Source of the DNA: Streptomyces sp. CB02058
GTDB lineage: Bacteria > Actinomycetota > Actinomycetes > Streptomycetales > Streptomycetaceae
NCBI RefSeq assembly: GCF_001905505.1
Contig: NZ_LIPG01000004.1
Location: 186,001-250,000, forward strand
DNA length: 64,000 nt
Reading direction: 5' to 3'
Every line of letters begins with the position of its first letter. The stretch's first letter is position 1. A program made the translations under genes and the position numbers. Below are positions 1 through 8,257 of the stretch, in pieces. A model generated the notes under the pieces. The model worked only from the letters and a program-made list of their open reading frames with translations, was not told the DNA's origin and searched no databases.

Positions 1-382
1 GCCCGTGGACGGCCAGGCCGACCAGGTCCAGCGCGTCCCGCGGCACGGCACGGACGGCTGCCCTGTTGGCCTCGTCGTGGCCGGTGGCGAAGAGGTCGGA
101 GGTGAACACGGCCAGGGTCGCGCCCCGGCTCACCGCCCGGGTGTGGGCGCTCGTCAGCAGTTCCTTCGAACCGGCGAAGACGAGGACCGGCTGGCGGAAC
201 ATGGGCAGGTAGGGGGTGTCGTCGGCGTCCGCGTACGGTTCGCCGACGACCTCGGGGACCTGAGTGCCGAGGCCGCTGACCAGGAAGGCAGTGACGTTGA
301 GCCGCTGCCAGGTCTCCAGGTCGTCGCGGAGCAGTACGGCGATCTTGGTGTCGAAGCGTACGGGTGCGTTGTGGTCGGTCAT
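1..382 (-). CDS. DUF2000 family protein (3' end cut by window edge)
   Basis: Reading the minus strand from an ATG at 382 gives 127 codons that stay open to base 1, so the carboxyl end is missing. The start reads MTDHNAPVRFDTKIAVLLRD, followed by DDLETWQRLNVTAF and, later, a LPMFRQPVLVF stretch. This pattern fits the DUF2000 family, small cytosolic proteins of unknown function. The gene diverges from an AraC-type regulator whose start is only 86 bases away, so the two probably share a control region; DUF2000 genes are often found next to AraC regulators, which suggests the regulator controls this gene. No catalytic residue can be assigned from the sequence. Confidence 0.75.
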   Translation of the reverse strand, partial: MTDHNAPVRFDTKIAVLLRDDLETWQRLNVTAFLVSGLGTQVPEVVGEPYADADDTPYLPMFRQPVLVFAGSKELLTSAHTRAVSRGATLAVFTSDLFATGHDEANRAAVRAVPRDALDLVGLAVHG

Positions 383-468
383 GGACACAGCCTGGCGCCG
401 GCCACCACCGCGGGTCTTGTACGAACTTTGCACGCTGGGCCCCGGTGAGGTTCTTGTATGGTTCAACC

Positions 469-1305
469 ATGGGTGCACGTCCGGACATCACCGCGTGGCG
501 TCCGCGGGTCGAGGGAATCGACGAGGTCTTCCACGCCCACTTCGCGGACCACTCCTATCCCATGCACACGCACGACGCGTGGACGCTGCTCATCGTCGAC
601 GAGGGAATGGTCCGCTACGACCTGGACCGTCATGAGCACGGTGCGCCCAGCTCGGTGGTGAGCCTGCTGCCTCCGCACGTCCCCCACAACGGCGGCGCGG
701 CGACCCCCGAGGGCTTCCGCAAGCGCGTCCTGTACCTCAACACCTCGCAGATCGACGCCGACCTGGTCGGGCGCGCGGTGGACCGCCCCGTACTGCACGA
801 TCCCCGGCTGCGGCACCGCGTCGACCAGCTCCACCGGACGCTGGAGCGGCCCGGCGACGAGCTGGAGGCACAGAGCCGACTCTCGCTCGTCTCCGAACGC
901 CTCGCCCACCATCTGCGCGACGAGTCCGCTGCCCCGCCGGTGCCTGATCCCAAGCTCGCCCACCGGCTGCGGGAGCTGCTCGACGAGCACGTCGTGGAGG
1001 GGGTGACGCTCCGCGATGCGGCGGAGCTGCTGCACTCCCATCACACCCACCTGGTACGGGCCTTCAGCCGTGAGTTCGGCATGGCCCCGCACCAGTACCT
1101 GACGGCGCGCCGTGTCGATCTGGCCCGGCGGCTGTTGCTCGGGGGGATGCGCGCGCCGGAGGTGGCGGCTTCGGTGGGGTTCTACGACCAGTCGCACTTC
1201 TCCCGGCACTTCAAGCGGGTGGTCGGCACGAGCCCGGGGCACTACGCGCGGACCGGGCAGGCTGCCTACCTGCGCTCCAGCGCACCGCGGACGAAGGCTG
1301 CCTGA
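469..1305 (+). CDS. AraC family transcriptional regulator
   Basis: A 278-residue protein. The first half carries a cupin-like sensing fold, with HTHDAW near residue 33 and LLPPHVPHNGG near residue 67. The last 100 residues carry the two helix-turn-helix motifs of AraC/XylS proteins; the second ends in the conserved pattern GFYDQSHFSRHFKRVVGTSP. I chose the ATG at 469 because the protein then begins just ahead of the cupin fold; the longer reading frame from 364 would run back over the shared promoter. It diverges from the DUF2000 gene, which is its most likely target. Its last 40 bases overlap the convergent DinB-type gene. The inducer cannot be read from the sequence. Confidence 0.85.
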   Translation: MGARPDITAWRPRVEGIDEVFHAHFADHSYPMHTHDAWTLLIVDEGMVRYDLDRHEHGAPSSVVSLLPPHVPHNGGAATPEGFRKRVLYLNTSQIDADLVGRAVDRPVLHDPRLRHRVDQLHRTLERPGDELEAQSRLSLVSERLAHHLRDESAAPPVPDPKLAHRLRELLDEHVVEGVTLRDAAELLHSHHTHLVRAFSREFGMAPHQYLTARRVDLARRLLLGGMRAPEVAASVGFYDQSHFSRHFKRVVGTSPGHYARTGQAAYLRSSAPRTKAA

Positions 1306-1775
1306 CCGGCGTGCTGAAGATCGTCGGCGATGACGCTGACGAGCCGCACGCCCAGGGTCACCGGGGGCGACCAGGAGTCGTCGACCACGCGTTCGAGGGC
1401 TCGGCCGTCGAGTCCACGGACGAAGTCGAGGGTCCGCGCGTGCACGGCGTCGAAGTAGTCGAGGAGCAGGGCGGGCGACTCCACCCGTACCGACGCGACC
1501 TGCGCGCTGCTGTGTCCGTAGCCGGTCGAGCCCTTCTCGAGGGGCAGTTCGAAGCGGGACGCCCAGCCCTTCGCGAACCAGAGCTGTTCGGTCCCTGCCG
1601 CGTCGGCGACATGGTCGTCCTGGACGCGCGTGAGGTGCCAGACGAGCCAGGCGATCGAGTTGGCGTCGTCGTCGAGCCTGGCGTTGAGGTCCTCGGACGG
1701 GAGACCTTCGACGGCGGCGTGCACCGCTTCGTGGATGCGCTCGAACGCATCGGCGAGAATCCCTGCACTGTTCAT
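1266..1775 (-). CDS. DinB superfamily (DUF664-like) protein
   Basis: A 169-residue protein starting MNSAGILADAFERIHEAVHA. The pattern SIAWLVWHLTRVQDDHVAD puts a conserved His in the second helix of a DinB four-helix bundle, and DDLQHAGQAAFVRG near the C terminus supplies the last metal-ligand His. In actinomycetes, proteins of this type often use mycothiol or another thiol cofactor to detoxify small electrophiles, but the substrate is unknown here. The ATG at 1775 fits the family start better than one 15 codons upstream, which would add an unrelated Gly/Arg-rich extension. Its 3' end overlaps the convergent AraC gene by 40 bases. Confidence 0.75.
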   Translation of the reverse strand: MNSAGILADAFERIHEAVHAAVEGLPSEDLNARLDDDANSIAWLVWHLTRVQDDHVADAAGTEQLWFAKGWASRFELPLEKGSTGYGHSSAQVASVRVESPALLLDYFDAVHARTLDFVRGLDGRALERVVDDSWSPPVTLGVRLVSVIADDLQHAGQAAFVRGALERR

Positions 1776-1827
1776 ACGACCACCATGGCCGGTGCCCCGT
1801 CCGGCCCCCGACTTCGACACGCGGCGG

Positions 1828-2835
1828 TCACGGGTGCACGGTGTGCAGCCACTTCGTGAGCAGGGCGTTGACCTCCGCGGCGCGTTCCTGCTGGATCCAG
1901 TGGCCGCACCCGTCCAGGACGTGCGAGGACACCAGCCCGGGGAGCGTGGTGGGGTAGGCGGCGATCGCGTCCGCCATCCAGGTGGTGGAGGAGTCCAGGG
2001 CGCCGCCGATGAAGAGCGCGGGGGCGGTGAGCCGGGCCCCGTCCCACACGGCCAGGTCCTCCCAGTCGCGGTCGACGTTGCGATACCGGTTGAGTGCGCC
2101 GGTCATGCCGGTCCGCTCGAACTCGGCTGCGTAGAAGTCCAGTTCGGACTCGGTGAGCCAGGACGGCAGCGGGCCGCGGGTGAAGCGGTCGCTCATGGAC
2201 GCACCGGTGGGCACGAAGAACGGGCTCTCGGCGCCGGGCCCCGGCATCGTGTCGGCGGAGAGCGAGGTGTAGAAGCCGGCGAGCCATCCGCGTACGTCGG
2301 GTTCGATCTCCGCCTCGGCGCGGCCGGGCTGCTGGAAGTAGCTGACGTAGAACTCCTCGCTCCCGCCGATACGGGCGAAGCCGTCGGTCGGCCGGACCGG
2401 GTTCCAGGGGGCGTAGGGGACGCTGAGCATGCCCACGGCGGTGAACATGTCGGGCCGCAGCAGCGCGCAGTTGGCGGCGATGGGCGAGCCCCAGTCGTGG
2501 CCGACGACCGTCGCGGTCTCCTCGCCCAGCGCGTGGACGACACCGACGGCGTCGGCGACCAGCGCCGTCATCCGGTAGGCCTCCACGGGATCCGGGGCCG
2601 AGGAACGCCCGTAGCCGCGCACGTCGACGGCGACGGCGCGGAAGCCCGCGGCTGCGAGGGCGGCGAGCTGATGCCGCCAGGAGTACGAGGTCTCGGGGAA
2701 TCCGTGGACGAGGAGGACGAGAGGGCCCGTCCCCTGTTCGAGCAGATGGATCCGGCCGCCGGGGACGTCCACCAGGCGGTGGACCGCCCCGGGGACGCTC
2801 ACGGAGGGCTCTGCGGCGGGAACGGGCTGGGGCAT
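1828..2835 (-). CDS. Alpha/beta hydrolase, epoxide hydrolase-like
   Basis: A 335-residue alpha/beta-hydrolase. The HGFPETSYSW motif at residues 44-53 supplies the oxyanion hole, VGHDWGS around Asp114 gives an aspartate nucleophile, and GCGHW near His312 gives the catalytic base. Asp as nucleophile in a GHDWG context is typical of epoxide hydrolases and haloalkane dehalogenases; the HGFPE motif favours epoxide hydrolase. The ATG at 2835 has a good GAGGAG ribosome site; upstream frame extension would run through a simple-sequence Ala/Arg repeat. No signal peptide, so it is cytosolic. It lies just upstream of the convergently overlapped AraC/DinB pair on the DinB strand, 52 bases from DinB, so cotranscription with DinB is possible. 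Confidence 0.85.
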   Translation of the reverse strand: MPQPVPAAEPSVSVPGAVHRLVDVPGGRIHLLEQGTGPLVLLVHGFPETSYSWRHQLAALAAAGFRAVAVDVRGYGRSSAPDPVEAYRMTALVADAVGVVHALGEETATVVGHDWGSPIAANCALLRPDMFTAVGMLSVPYAPWNPVRPTDGFARIGGSEEFYVSYFQQPGRAEAEIEPDVRGWLAGFYTSLSADTMPGPGAESPFFVPTGASMSDRFTRGPLPSWLTESELDFYAAEFERTGMTGALNRYRNVDRDWEDLAVWDGARLTAPALFIGGALDSSTTWMADAIAAYPTTLPGLVSSHVLDGCGHWIQQERAAEVNALLTKWLHTVHP

Positions 2836-3234
2836 GTCTCTCCTCGGGCTGCCGGGGCCGGTCCACATCGGTCCGTGGGGCCGGCTGTCACCCCATGATT
2901 CGGCTCCACCGCAGGACCGGACAAGACAACTTGCCGTTCCGGCAAACCGGCCGGTCGCGCGCTCGGCGCGCTCGGCGCGCTCGGCGCGCTCCAGCAAGGA
3001 GGCGCACGAGGTGTGCGCGGGCCGAGGCCTCGTCCGGGTGCCGGGCGATCACCTGGTAGATGTGGACGCGGCAGTCTCGAGGGACGGCCGCGTCAGAGGC
3101 GTTCGGGTTCCGATGGGCAGGGCGCACTCCTCGTGCGCGTCTCCGGCCGAACGCGACGTGTCCGCCGTACTCCGCGCTCGACAGCCGTGCTCCGAGGGCT
3201 CGGTGCCGCCGCCGCGGCACGGCTGCACGAGGGG
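2836..3234. other. Gene-poor spacer with a short tandem repeat
   Basis: Nearly 400 bases separate the DUF4230 stop from the epoxide-hydrolase start, and no ORF with a credible start was found. On the minus strand the stretch about 2990-3080 reads like coding DNA (CRVHIYQVIARHPDEASA) with high third-position GC but has no start, so it may be the remnant of a small gene. A tandem repeat follows it at 2957-2992. The promoter of the hydrolase gene is expected here but no clear -35/-10 pair is visible. Confidence 0.4.
2957..2992. repeat. Tandem 9-bp repeat, four copies
   Basis: Four head-to-tail copies of GCGCGCTCG, the last with one change (final G to C). It sits 120-155 bases upstream of the epoxide-hydrolase start codon, outside any confident gene. 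Slippage during replication could expand or shrink it. Confidence 0.8.
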
Positions 3235-3948
3235 TCAGGTGGTCGTGTCGGTGTAGGTGACGGTCACCTTCTCGAATCCGAGCGAGCCGAGCAGTCCCTG
3301 GAGCATGGAGGTGGTGTTCTTCTCCGCCCGCTCCGTGAGCCCGCTCTCCTTCGCCGCCTCGCCGATGTGCTTGGCGGCCAGCTTGTTGACGGCCTGTTCG
3401 CTGCCGGGGTTGTCGGAGAAGAAGTCGCCCAGCCGGTCCAGAAGCCCTCGCTGCTTGGACACGGCGTAGGAGCGGTCCGGATTCAGGGCGGGCTTGCCCA
3501 GCACCGCGTGGGGCAGGCGGAGTTCGGCCGTGGTGCGGTCCTCGTTGACGCGCACCCCGTTCGCCCCGACCTTCCCGAGGTCGACGGAGGCCCCGACCGT
3601 GCCCGCCCCGACGTACAGGGTGCGGGTGCCCCGGATGGCGTCGGGCAGGAACTTGGCGTCCTTCTCCAGGTCGACGACGACCTGGAAATTGCCGGACGCG
3701 GCCTCGTAGGAGCTCATGTCCTGGATGGACTTGAGGACCGCGGGGCCGGAGCGGTCGGTGGTCTCCTCGCCGAAGAGGTCTCCGAATCCGGGCACCAGGC
3801 TGAGCCTGCTGCCCAGGAACAGCAGGACCAGTGCCGCGGCGCACACCCCGGCGAACGGCAGGCATCCTCGCGTGCGGGCGCGACGGCGCGGCGTGTCGCC
3901 GTGGCCGGGTTCGCCCGTGCTGTCTGTCCTTACGTCAGTGGACGTCAT
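3235..3948 (-). CDS. DUF4230 membrane-anchored protein
   Basis: A 237-residue protein with a charged cytoplasmic lead, one membrane span at about residues 29-50 (CLPFAGVCAAALVLLFLG), and a soluble domain outside. The pattern VLKSIQDMSSYEAASGNFQV and the later NEDRTTAELRLPHAVLGKP fit the DUF4230 family. The function of the family is unknown; its members are single-pass proteins related in fold to flotillin/SPFH-like regions only by inference. The ATG at 3948 reads straight into the lead peptide. The GH48 cellulase ends 197 bases upstream on the same strand, but a strong terminator at 4074-4116 separates them, so it is probably its own transcript. Confidence 0.75.
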   Translation of the reverse strand: MTSTDVRTDSTGEPGHGDTPRRRARTRGCLPFAGVCAAALVLLFLGSRLSLVPGFGDLFGEETTDRSGPAVLKSIQDMSSYEAASGNFQVVVDLEKDAKFLPDAIRGTRTLYVGAGTVGASVDLGKVGANGVRVNEDRTTAELRLPHAVLGKPALNPDRSYAVSKQRGLLDRLGDFFSDNPGSEQAVNKLAAKHIGEAAKESGLTERAEKNTTSMLQGLLGSLGFEKVTVTYTDTTT

Positions 3949-4073
3949 ACCTTCCGTGTGACCCCGTCGGGCGGTTTCAGTCCGCCGGGTTGTGCCGACT
4001 ACGCCAGATCCTGTAGCGAAGGCGCGGCCCTCGGGCTCCGGCTGCCGCCCGCGACCCCCCGCGCGCGCTGGAC

Positions 4074-4116
4074 GGGGTCCCGGCCGCCGGCGGCTGCTGC
4101 CGACGGCCGGGACCCC
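4074..4116 (-). terminator. Terminator of the GH48 cellulase gene
   Basis: A perfect 13-bp GC stem (GGGGTCCCGGCCG at 4074-4086 pairing with 4104-4116) closes a 17-base loop. It begins 30 bases past the GH48 stop codon and stands upstream of the DUF4230 gene, so it should isolate the two transcripts. There is no U-tract, as is usual in this kind of genome. Confidence 0.7.
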
Positions 4117-4145
4117 TGGGGAAGCGGTCGTTCAGGTGCGGTCAC

Positions 4146-7097
4146 TCACTCCAGTAGATCCGCGTACGCCCCCAGAGCCAGGGCGATGTCGGCCTGTGCC
4201 CAGAACCGGTGGTAGGTGAAGACCGGGGCGGCTCCGCCGTCCAGGTATGCCTGCACCTTCGGCCAGTTCGGGTCGTCCTTGTAGAACGACCGGATGGAGA
4301 GGAACGTCGAGTCGTTGTCGACGGTGTCACCGTTGGGCATGGCGCCCGTCCAGCCGTTCGGGACGTACACCGGGTCGTCGAACCGGTTGTAGTCGGCGCG
4401 CGTCTCGGGCACCGCGACACCGGCATCGTCCTGGTAGTGGCTCCACATGCCGTCGAGCAGACCCTCGGCGACGGTCTTCGCCTCCGTGTCACCGGACTTG
4501 GCGGCGTAGTAGGTCAGCGTCCTGGCATAGGCACCCGCCACACCGACGTCGTTGGTGTAGTCGGCGACCGTGACGTGGAGTCCGGCGTTGGCACCGGGGT
4601 TCGACGCGTTCCAGGTGTCGGGCGCGCCGGACCACTTGAGGGTGGACGGCATGAGATAGGTGCCGTCCGGGTTGATGGTCGTCTCGGACAGGGCCCAGTC
4701 GACCCACTTGTCCAGCACGGCCTTGGCCTGGGCGTCGCCCGACTCGTGATAGTACTCGGCGACGCGCTCCATGGACCACGCCTGGAAGCCGAACCACTGG
4801 TTGGACGGCGGGTCGTGGTAGACGGGCTTCTCGTCGTAGTACATGCCGTAGAAGGTCGGGGTACCGGCCGGCGGCTGGGCGTAACTGCCCTTCCAGCTGT
4901 TGGTCGCACCGCCGGCGATGGCACCCTCGTCGGACTGGAGCCACTGATAGAAGTCCATCTGCCGGTCCAGGCTCTTGGCCCAGTCCTGCTGTCCGGTGGC
5001 CGACTTCGGCTTGAGGTCGGCGACCGAGCTCAGCGCGTAGGCCGCCATCGGGTTCTGGTATCCGCCGTGGGCGTGGCTGGAACCGATGCGCCAGGACCAG
5101 CCTGCCGAGGTGTTGGTGGCTCCGCCCCAGGCGTAGTACCAGGACATCAGGTAGTGCGCGCTGTCCTTGCCCGTGCCCGCGGCGCAGGTGGTCGGGCCGA
5201 CGCAGTTGCCGACCTTCTTGAAGTACTTGTCGAACATGGAGTAGCGGAGATAGTCACCCATCTTCGCCGCCTTGCCCACGGTCGCCGAGACCTCGGCCGA
5301 CTTGCCCTGCTCCTTCGCCCAGACATCCGCCCAGTAGGCGGCCTGTACGGCGCGGGCGTCCGCGTCGGGGGCGTTGGTGAACTTCCACTGCTTGGCGTAG
5401 GAGGCGTCACCCGTGAACAGGTCCAGGTAGCCGTTGTCCCCGCCATAGGTGAAGTTGTCGCAGGTCGGGTGGGTGACGGTCTCCCAGACCGACTCCTGGG
5501 GCCCGCGCTGGAAGGTGTTGATGTACGAGGGCCCGGTCTCCGTGGGACCTGCCGAGCACTTGCCGGGCGTGTTGCCGTATCCGTAGACGTTGTCCACGTC
5601 CTGGATCCAGTGCATCCCGTAGATGTCATCGGTGCCGTACGCGCTCTTGAGCTCGGCCGCGATGGGGTCCGATCCGGAGGTCGCCGAACCGTCGAGGACG
5701 GCCGGGTACTCGTTCGGGGTGTCGTGCTCGGGCGCGTAGGTGGCGGGCTTGGACGCGTTGTAGAAGGAGTTCGTCGGCTGGTCGGCGTGGGTGGGGATCA
5801 TGTACTTCTCCATGGTGTCCCACGCACCGTTGAACTTCGTCCAGTCGCCGGTGATCTTCCCGTACATCGCCTGGATCCAGATCAGGTAGCTGTACGCCTC
5901 CGACGTCGTCTCGTGGCCGTGGTCGGGCGCCTCGACGATCAGCGTCTCCACGGAGTGGTAGGGGATGCCCTCCGAGGAGAAGTAGCCGTTGGCCGGGTCC
6001 GTGATCTTCCCGTACAGGTCGAGGAAGCGGGCGTCGTAGTCCTTCGCCGCCGCGAGCTGGGTGACGGTGACCTCGGACTTGCTGTGACCCGGGGCGGTCA
6101 CGGTGAAGGTCGCGGCCCCGGTGCCGGAGGCGTCCGCCGTGACGGTCACCTTCTGGGGCGTGGACCAGTTCGCCGAGGTGAAGGTGAGGCTCGCACCACC
6201 GGTGACGCTGAGGCCCGTGTTGCCCGCGGTCCTCGCCACCGTGACGGTGACCGACGAGGTGGGCGCGGTGGACAGCGATACGTTGAAGGTCCCTGACTTG
6301 CTCTGCTGCACGCCCAGTTGGGCGGGCGTCGCGACGACGGCCGGACCCGCGACGACGGTGATGCCGGCGGGTGTCGACTCGGCGGACGCGCCGAGGCTGT
6401 CGTACGCCCTCGCATACACGGAGTGGCCGCCGGCGGCGAGGCCCGAGGCGTTGAACGTGTACGGGGACGTCGTGTCCGTGCCCAGCAGGGTGGTGTTGTC
6501 GTAGAACTCGACCTTGCTGATCCCCGCCCCGTCCGCGGCCGCCGCGGTGGCGGCCATCGGAATCGTGTCGCCGGCGGAGAAGACGGCGCCCGCCGCCGGA
6601 CTGGTGAGGACGGCGATCGGCGGCTGGTGCGCGCCCGTGCACGCGGTGCCGTTGACCGCGAAGCTGGTCGGTGCGGTGTTGGTGCCGCTGTACGAGAACT
6701 GCGCCCCCGTGGTGACCGCCGCTCCGGCGGCGACGCTGCCGTTCCAGGCGGCGTTCTTGACGGTGACGTTCTTGCCCGACTGGGACCAGGTCCCGTTCCA
6801 GCCGTTGGTGAGCTGCTGGTTGCCGGCGTACGCGTAGGTCAGGGTCCAGCCGTCGATCGCGGCCGTGCTCCTGTTGGTGATGGTGAGTTCGGTGCTGAAG
6901 CCCGAACCCCAGTCATTGGCCTTGTAGTCGACGCTGCATTGGACGGCTGCGGCCTGGGCCGGAGTACCGGCTGCTGCGGTCATACCCAGTGGGAGGGCTA
7001 GTGCGGCAACGAATGCTGTCCACAACCGTCGGTTTCCGGCTCCGGTTCTTCCCGGTCTTCTCGGTAACCACGTTCTTCGTGCGCGTCCCGATGGCAT
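4146..7097 (-). CDS. Secreted GH48 cellulase with CBM2 (reducing-end cellobiohydrolase)
   Basis: A 983-residue exported enzyme. Domains in order: signal peptide to about residue 50 (ending PAQAAAVQ); CBM2 cellulose-binding module at about 52-148; an Ig-like module (about 155-250) with VEFYDNTTLLGTD; a second beta-sandwich module (about 255-345); and a GH48 catalytic domain from about 350 to the end, opening DYDARFLDLYGKI. The catalytic acid is the first Glu of GHETTSEA. GH48 enzymes release cellobiose processively from the reducing end of cellulose. I placed the start at 7097 because GAGGAGGT lies eight bases upstream; the ATG ten codons earlier (7127) has no ribosome site. A CebR palindrome and a promoter precede it. 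The partner GH6 enzyme nearby attacks the opposite chain end. Confidence 0.93.
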   Translation of the reverse strand: MPSGRARRTWLPRRPGRTGAGNRRLWTAFVAALALPLGMTAAAGTPAQAAAVQCSVDYKANDWGSGFSTELTITNRSTAAIDGWTLTYAYAGNQQLTNGWNGTWSQSGKNVTVKNAAWNGSVAAGAAVTTGAQFSYSGTNTAPTSFAVNGTACTGAHQPPIAVLTSPAAGAVFSAGDTIPMAATAAAADGAGISKVEFYDNTTLLGTDTTSPYTFNASGLAAGGHSVYARAYDSLGASAESTPAGITVVAGPAVVATPAQLGVQQSKSGTFNVSLSTAPTSSVTVTVARTAGNTGLSVTGGASLTFTSANWSTPQKVTVTADASGTGAATFTVTAPGHSKSEVTVTQLAAAKDYDARFLDLYGKITDPANGYFSSEGIPYHSVETLIVEAPDHGHETTSEAYSYLIWIQAMYGKITGDWTKFNGAWDTMEKYMIPTHADQPTNSFYNASKPATYAPEHDTPNEYPAVLDGSATSGSDPIAAELKSAYGTDDIYGMHWIQDVDNVYGYGNTPGKCSAGPTETGPSYINTFQRGPQESVWETVTHPTCDNFTYGGDNGYLDLFTGDASYAKQWKFTNAPDADARAVQAAYWADVWAKEQGKSAEVSATVGKAAKMGDYLRYSMFDKYFKKVGNCVGPTTCAAGTGKDSAHYLMSWYYAWGGATNTSAGWSWRIGSSHAHGGYQNPMAAYALSSVADLKPKSATGQQDWAKSLDRQMDFYQWLQSDEGAIAGGATNSWKGSYAQPPAGTPTFYGMYYDEKPVYHDPPSNQWFGFQAWSMERVAEYYHESGDAQAKAVLDKWVDWALSETTINPDGTYLMPSTLKWSGAPDTWNASNPGANAGLHVTVADYTNDVGVAGAYARTLTYYAAKSGDTEAKTVAEGLLDGMWSHYQDDAGVAVPETRADYNRFDDPVYVPNGWTGAMPNGDTVDNDSTFLSIRSFYKDDPNWPKVQAYLDGGAAPVFTYHRFWAQADIALALGAYADLLE

Positions 7098-7164
7098 GCG
7101 CGGTACCTCCTCGCGGCTCGGCGACATGGGGGGCGTGCAGGGTTGAGCACAAGCCTTGAACCAG

Positions 7165-7178
7165 TGGGAGCGCTCCCA
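7165..7178. promoter_or_regulatory. CebR operator (perfect palindrome)
   Basis: TGGGAGCGCTCCCA is the exact 14-bp site known for CebR, the LacI-family cellobiose-responsive repressor of cellulose use in Streptomyces. It abuts the -10 box of the GH48 promoter and so would cover the transcription start. CebR itself is not encoded in this window. Confidence 0.92.
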
Positions 7179-7206
7179 GCATGGGGATGAGGAAAAAGAG
7201 AGTCAA
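7178..7206 (-). promoter_or_regulatory. Predicted promoter of the GH48 gene
   Basis: On the minus strand TTGACT (7201-7206) and CATGCT (7178-7183) are separated by 17 bases, a good match to a housekeeping-sigma promoter. The -10 box touches the CebR operator. The leader to the start codon would be about 75 bases. Confidence 0.6.
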
Positions 7207-7299
7207 GAGACTTGAAGAGTCGAATTATTTCGATAGCAAGAGTTGAGAACTGGTGTGTTGACCGACACCACTTGACGCTCTAACGTCATGCCACACCAG

Positions 7300-7313
7300 T
7301 GGGAGCGGTTCCA
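7300..7313. promoter_or_regulatory. Degenerate CebR-like operator
   Basis: TGGGAGCGGTTCCA differs at two positions from the perfect CebR site 122 bases away. It lies 49 bases upstream of the start of the ORF at 7362 and faces the plus-strand genes, so it may make the divergent transcript, which could include the GH6 gene, cellobiose-responsive. Confidence 0.6.
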
Positions 7314-7361
7314 TCAGTGGACGTGCCGTAGGGGGCATGCCCGATCTGCAAGGAGTCGCTC

Positions 7362-7967
7362 ATGCGTCACCCCTCGCACTTCTCGCACCTGTTCAAGCTG
7401 CTCCTCGGAGCAGTGTTCGCCACGGCCGGCGTCGCTGCCGCCCGCATGGCCGCTGCTTCCGGATCCGCCCCCGTACGCACGGTGGACGGCGGTATCCAGG
7501 AAGCCGGCACCGCGGCGGGAACGAGGCCGGACGGGACATCTGCGATCGGTGCGAGCTCCGGTCCGACCGGATCCACTGCGCCGGCGGTTCTCTCCGCCTC
7601 CACCGACGGGCTGCCCGAACCGGGCACCCGGAACAGCGAGCTCCTCGACGACGCCTCCGTGCGGGCGGCCGACGACGAGCGCGCCGAGACCCCCCTTGTT
7701 CCCCTGACCGAGGAGTACAGGCTGGGCCAGACCACGACGAAACCGCAGTACGCGGGCGAGAACGAGCACAGCGCCGTGAAGGACCCCTCTCCGCGCGGCG
7801 AGGACCAGGGCACGGCTCCCCCGGGCGGGAGAACACCCGCCCCGGGAACACCACACCGGCGACACCGCCGGCAGCTCCGACGCGCACCCCGGCCGCACCT
7901 GTCCGGGCGACGGCCAGGCCGCGGGCATCCAGCGCCCGCCGCCACCGCCCGGCGCGTCCACAACTGA
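7362..7967 (+). pseudogene. Putative exported protein, probably frameshifted
   Basis: The start is convincing: AAGGAG stands eight bases before an ATG, followed by a signal-peptide-like lead (LLLGAVFATAGVAAARMAAA). The first 155 codons show normal third-position GC and end in an acidic, Thr/Glu-rich stretch (TEEYRLGQTTTKPQYAG). From about 7835 the frame becomes Arg/Pro/His-rich with poor third-position GC, as expected after a frameshift. Downstream, up to about 8120, another frame looks coding (RWKSPLAPVDTEVPLAAGE). I recognise no family. Its place just behind a CebR-like site suggests it was once part of the cellulose regulon. It could instead be a short genuine exported protein with a disordered tail. 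Confidence 0.4.
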
Positions 7968-8257
7968 GAAGTCCGCGCGAACGAGGACCGCTGGAAGTCC
8001 CCGCTCGCACCGGTCGACACCGAAGTCCCCCTCGCCGCAGGCGAGATCGGTGTGAACCCTGTCCCCACGGCTTCGGCCGACCGGGTCACGCAGCGGTTCG
8101 ACGACCACGGACCCGCTCAACCGGACGGACCTGTAACGCGTGGGACCACTCCACAGGCCCCGTCCTTGATCAGCGACTACGAACGGAATCCCCACCCGTA
8201 CGGAATCGGGCCGCGTCATCTCCGCGCGCCCTCTACAGCTGAGGAAACGGAATTCGC

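Noticed and set aside
4209..6296. A 695-codon plus-strand frame
   Set aside because: It runs opposite the GH48 enzyme and has the Val/Gly/Arg bias of antisense frames in GC-rich DNA.
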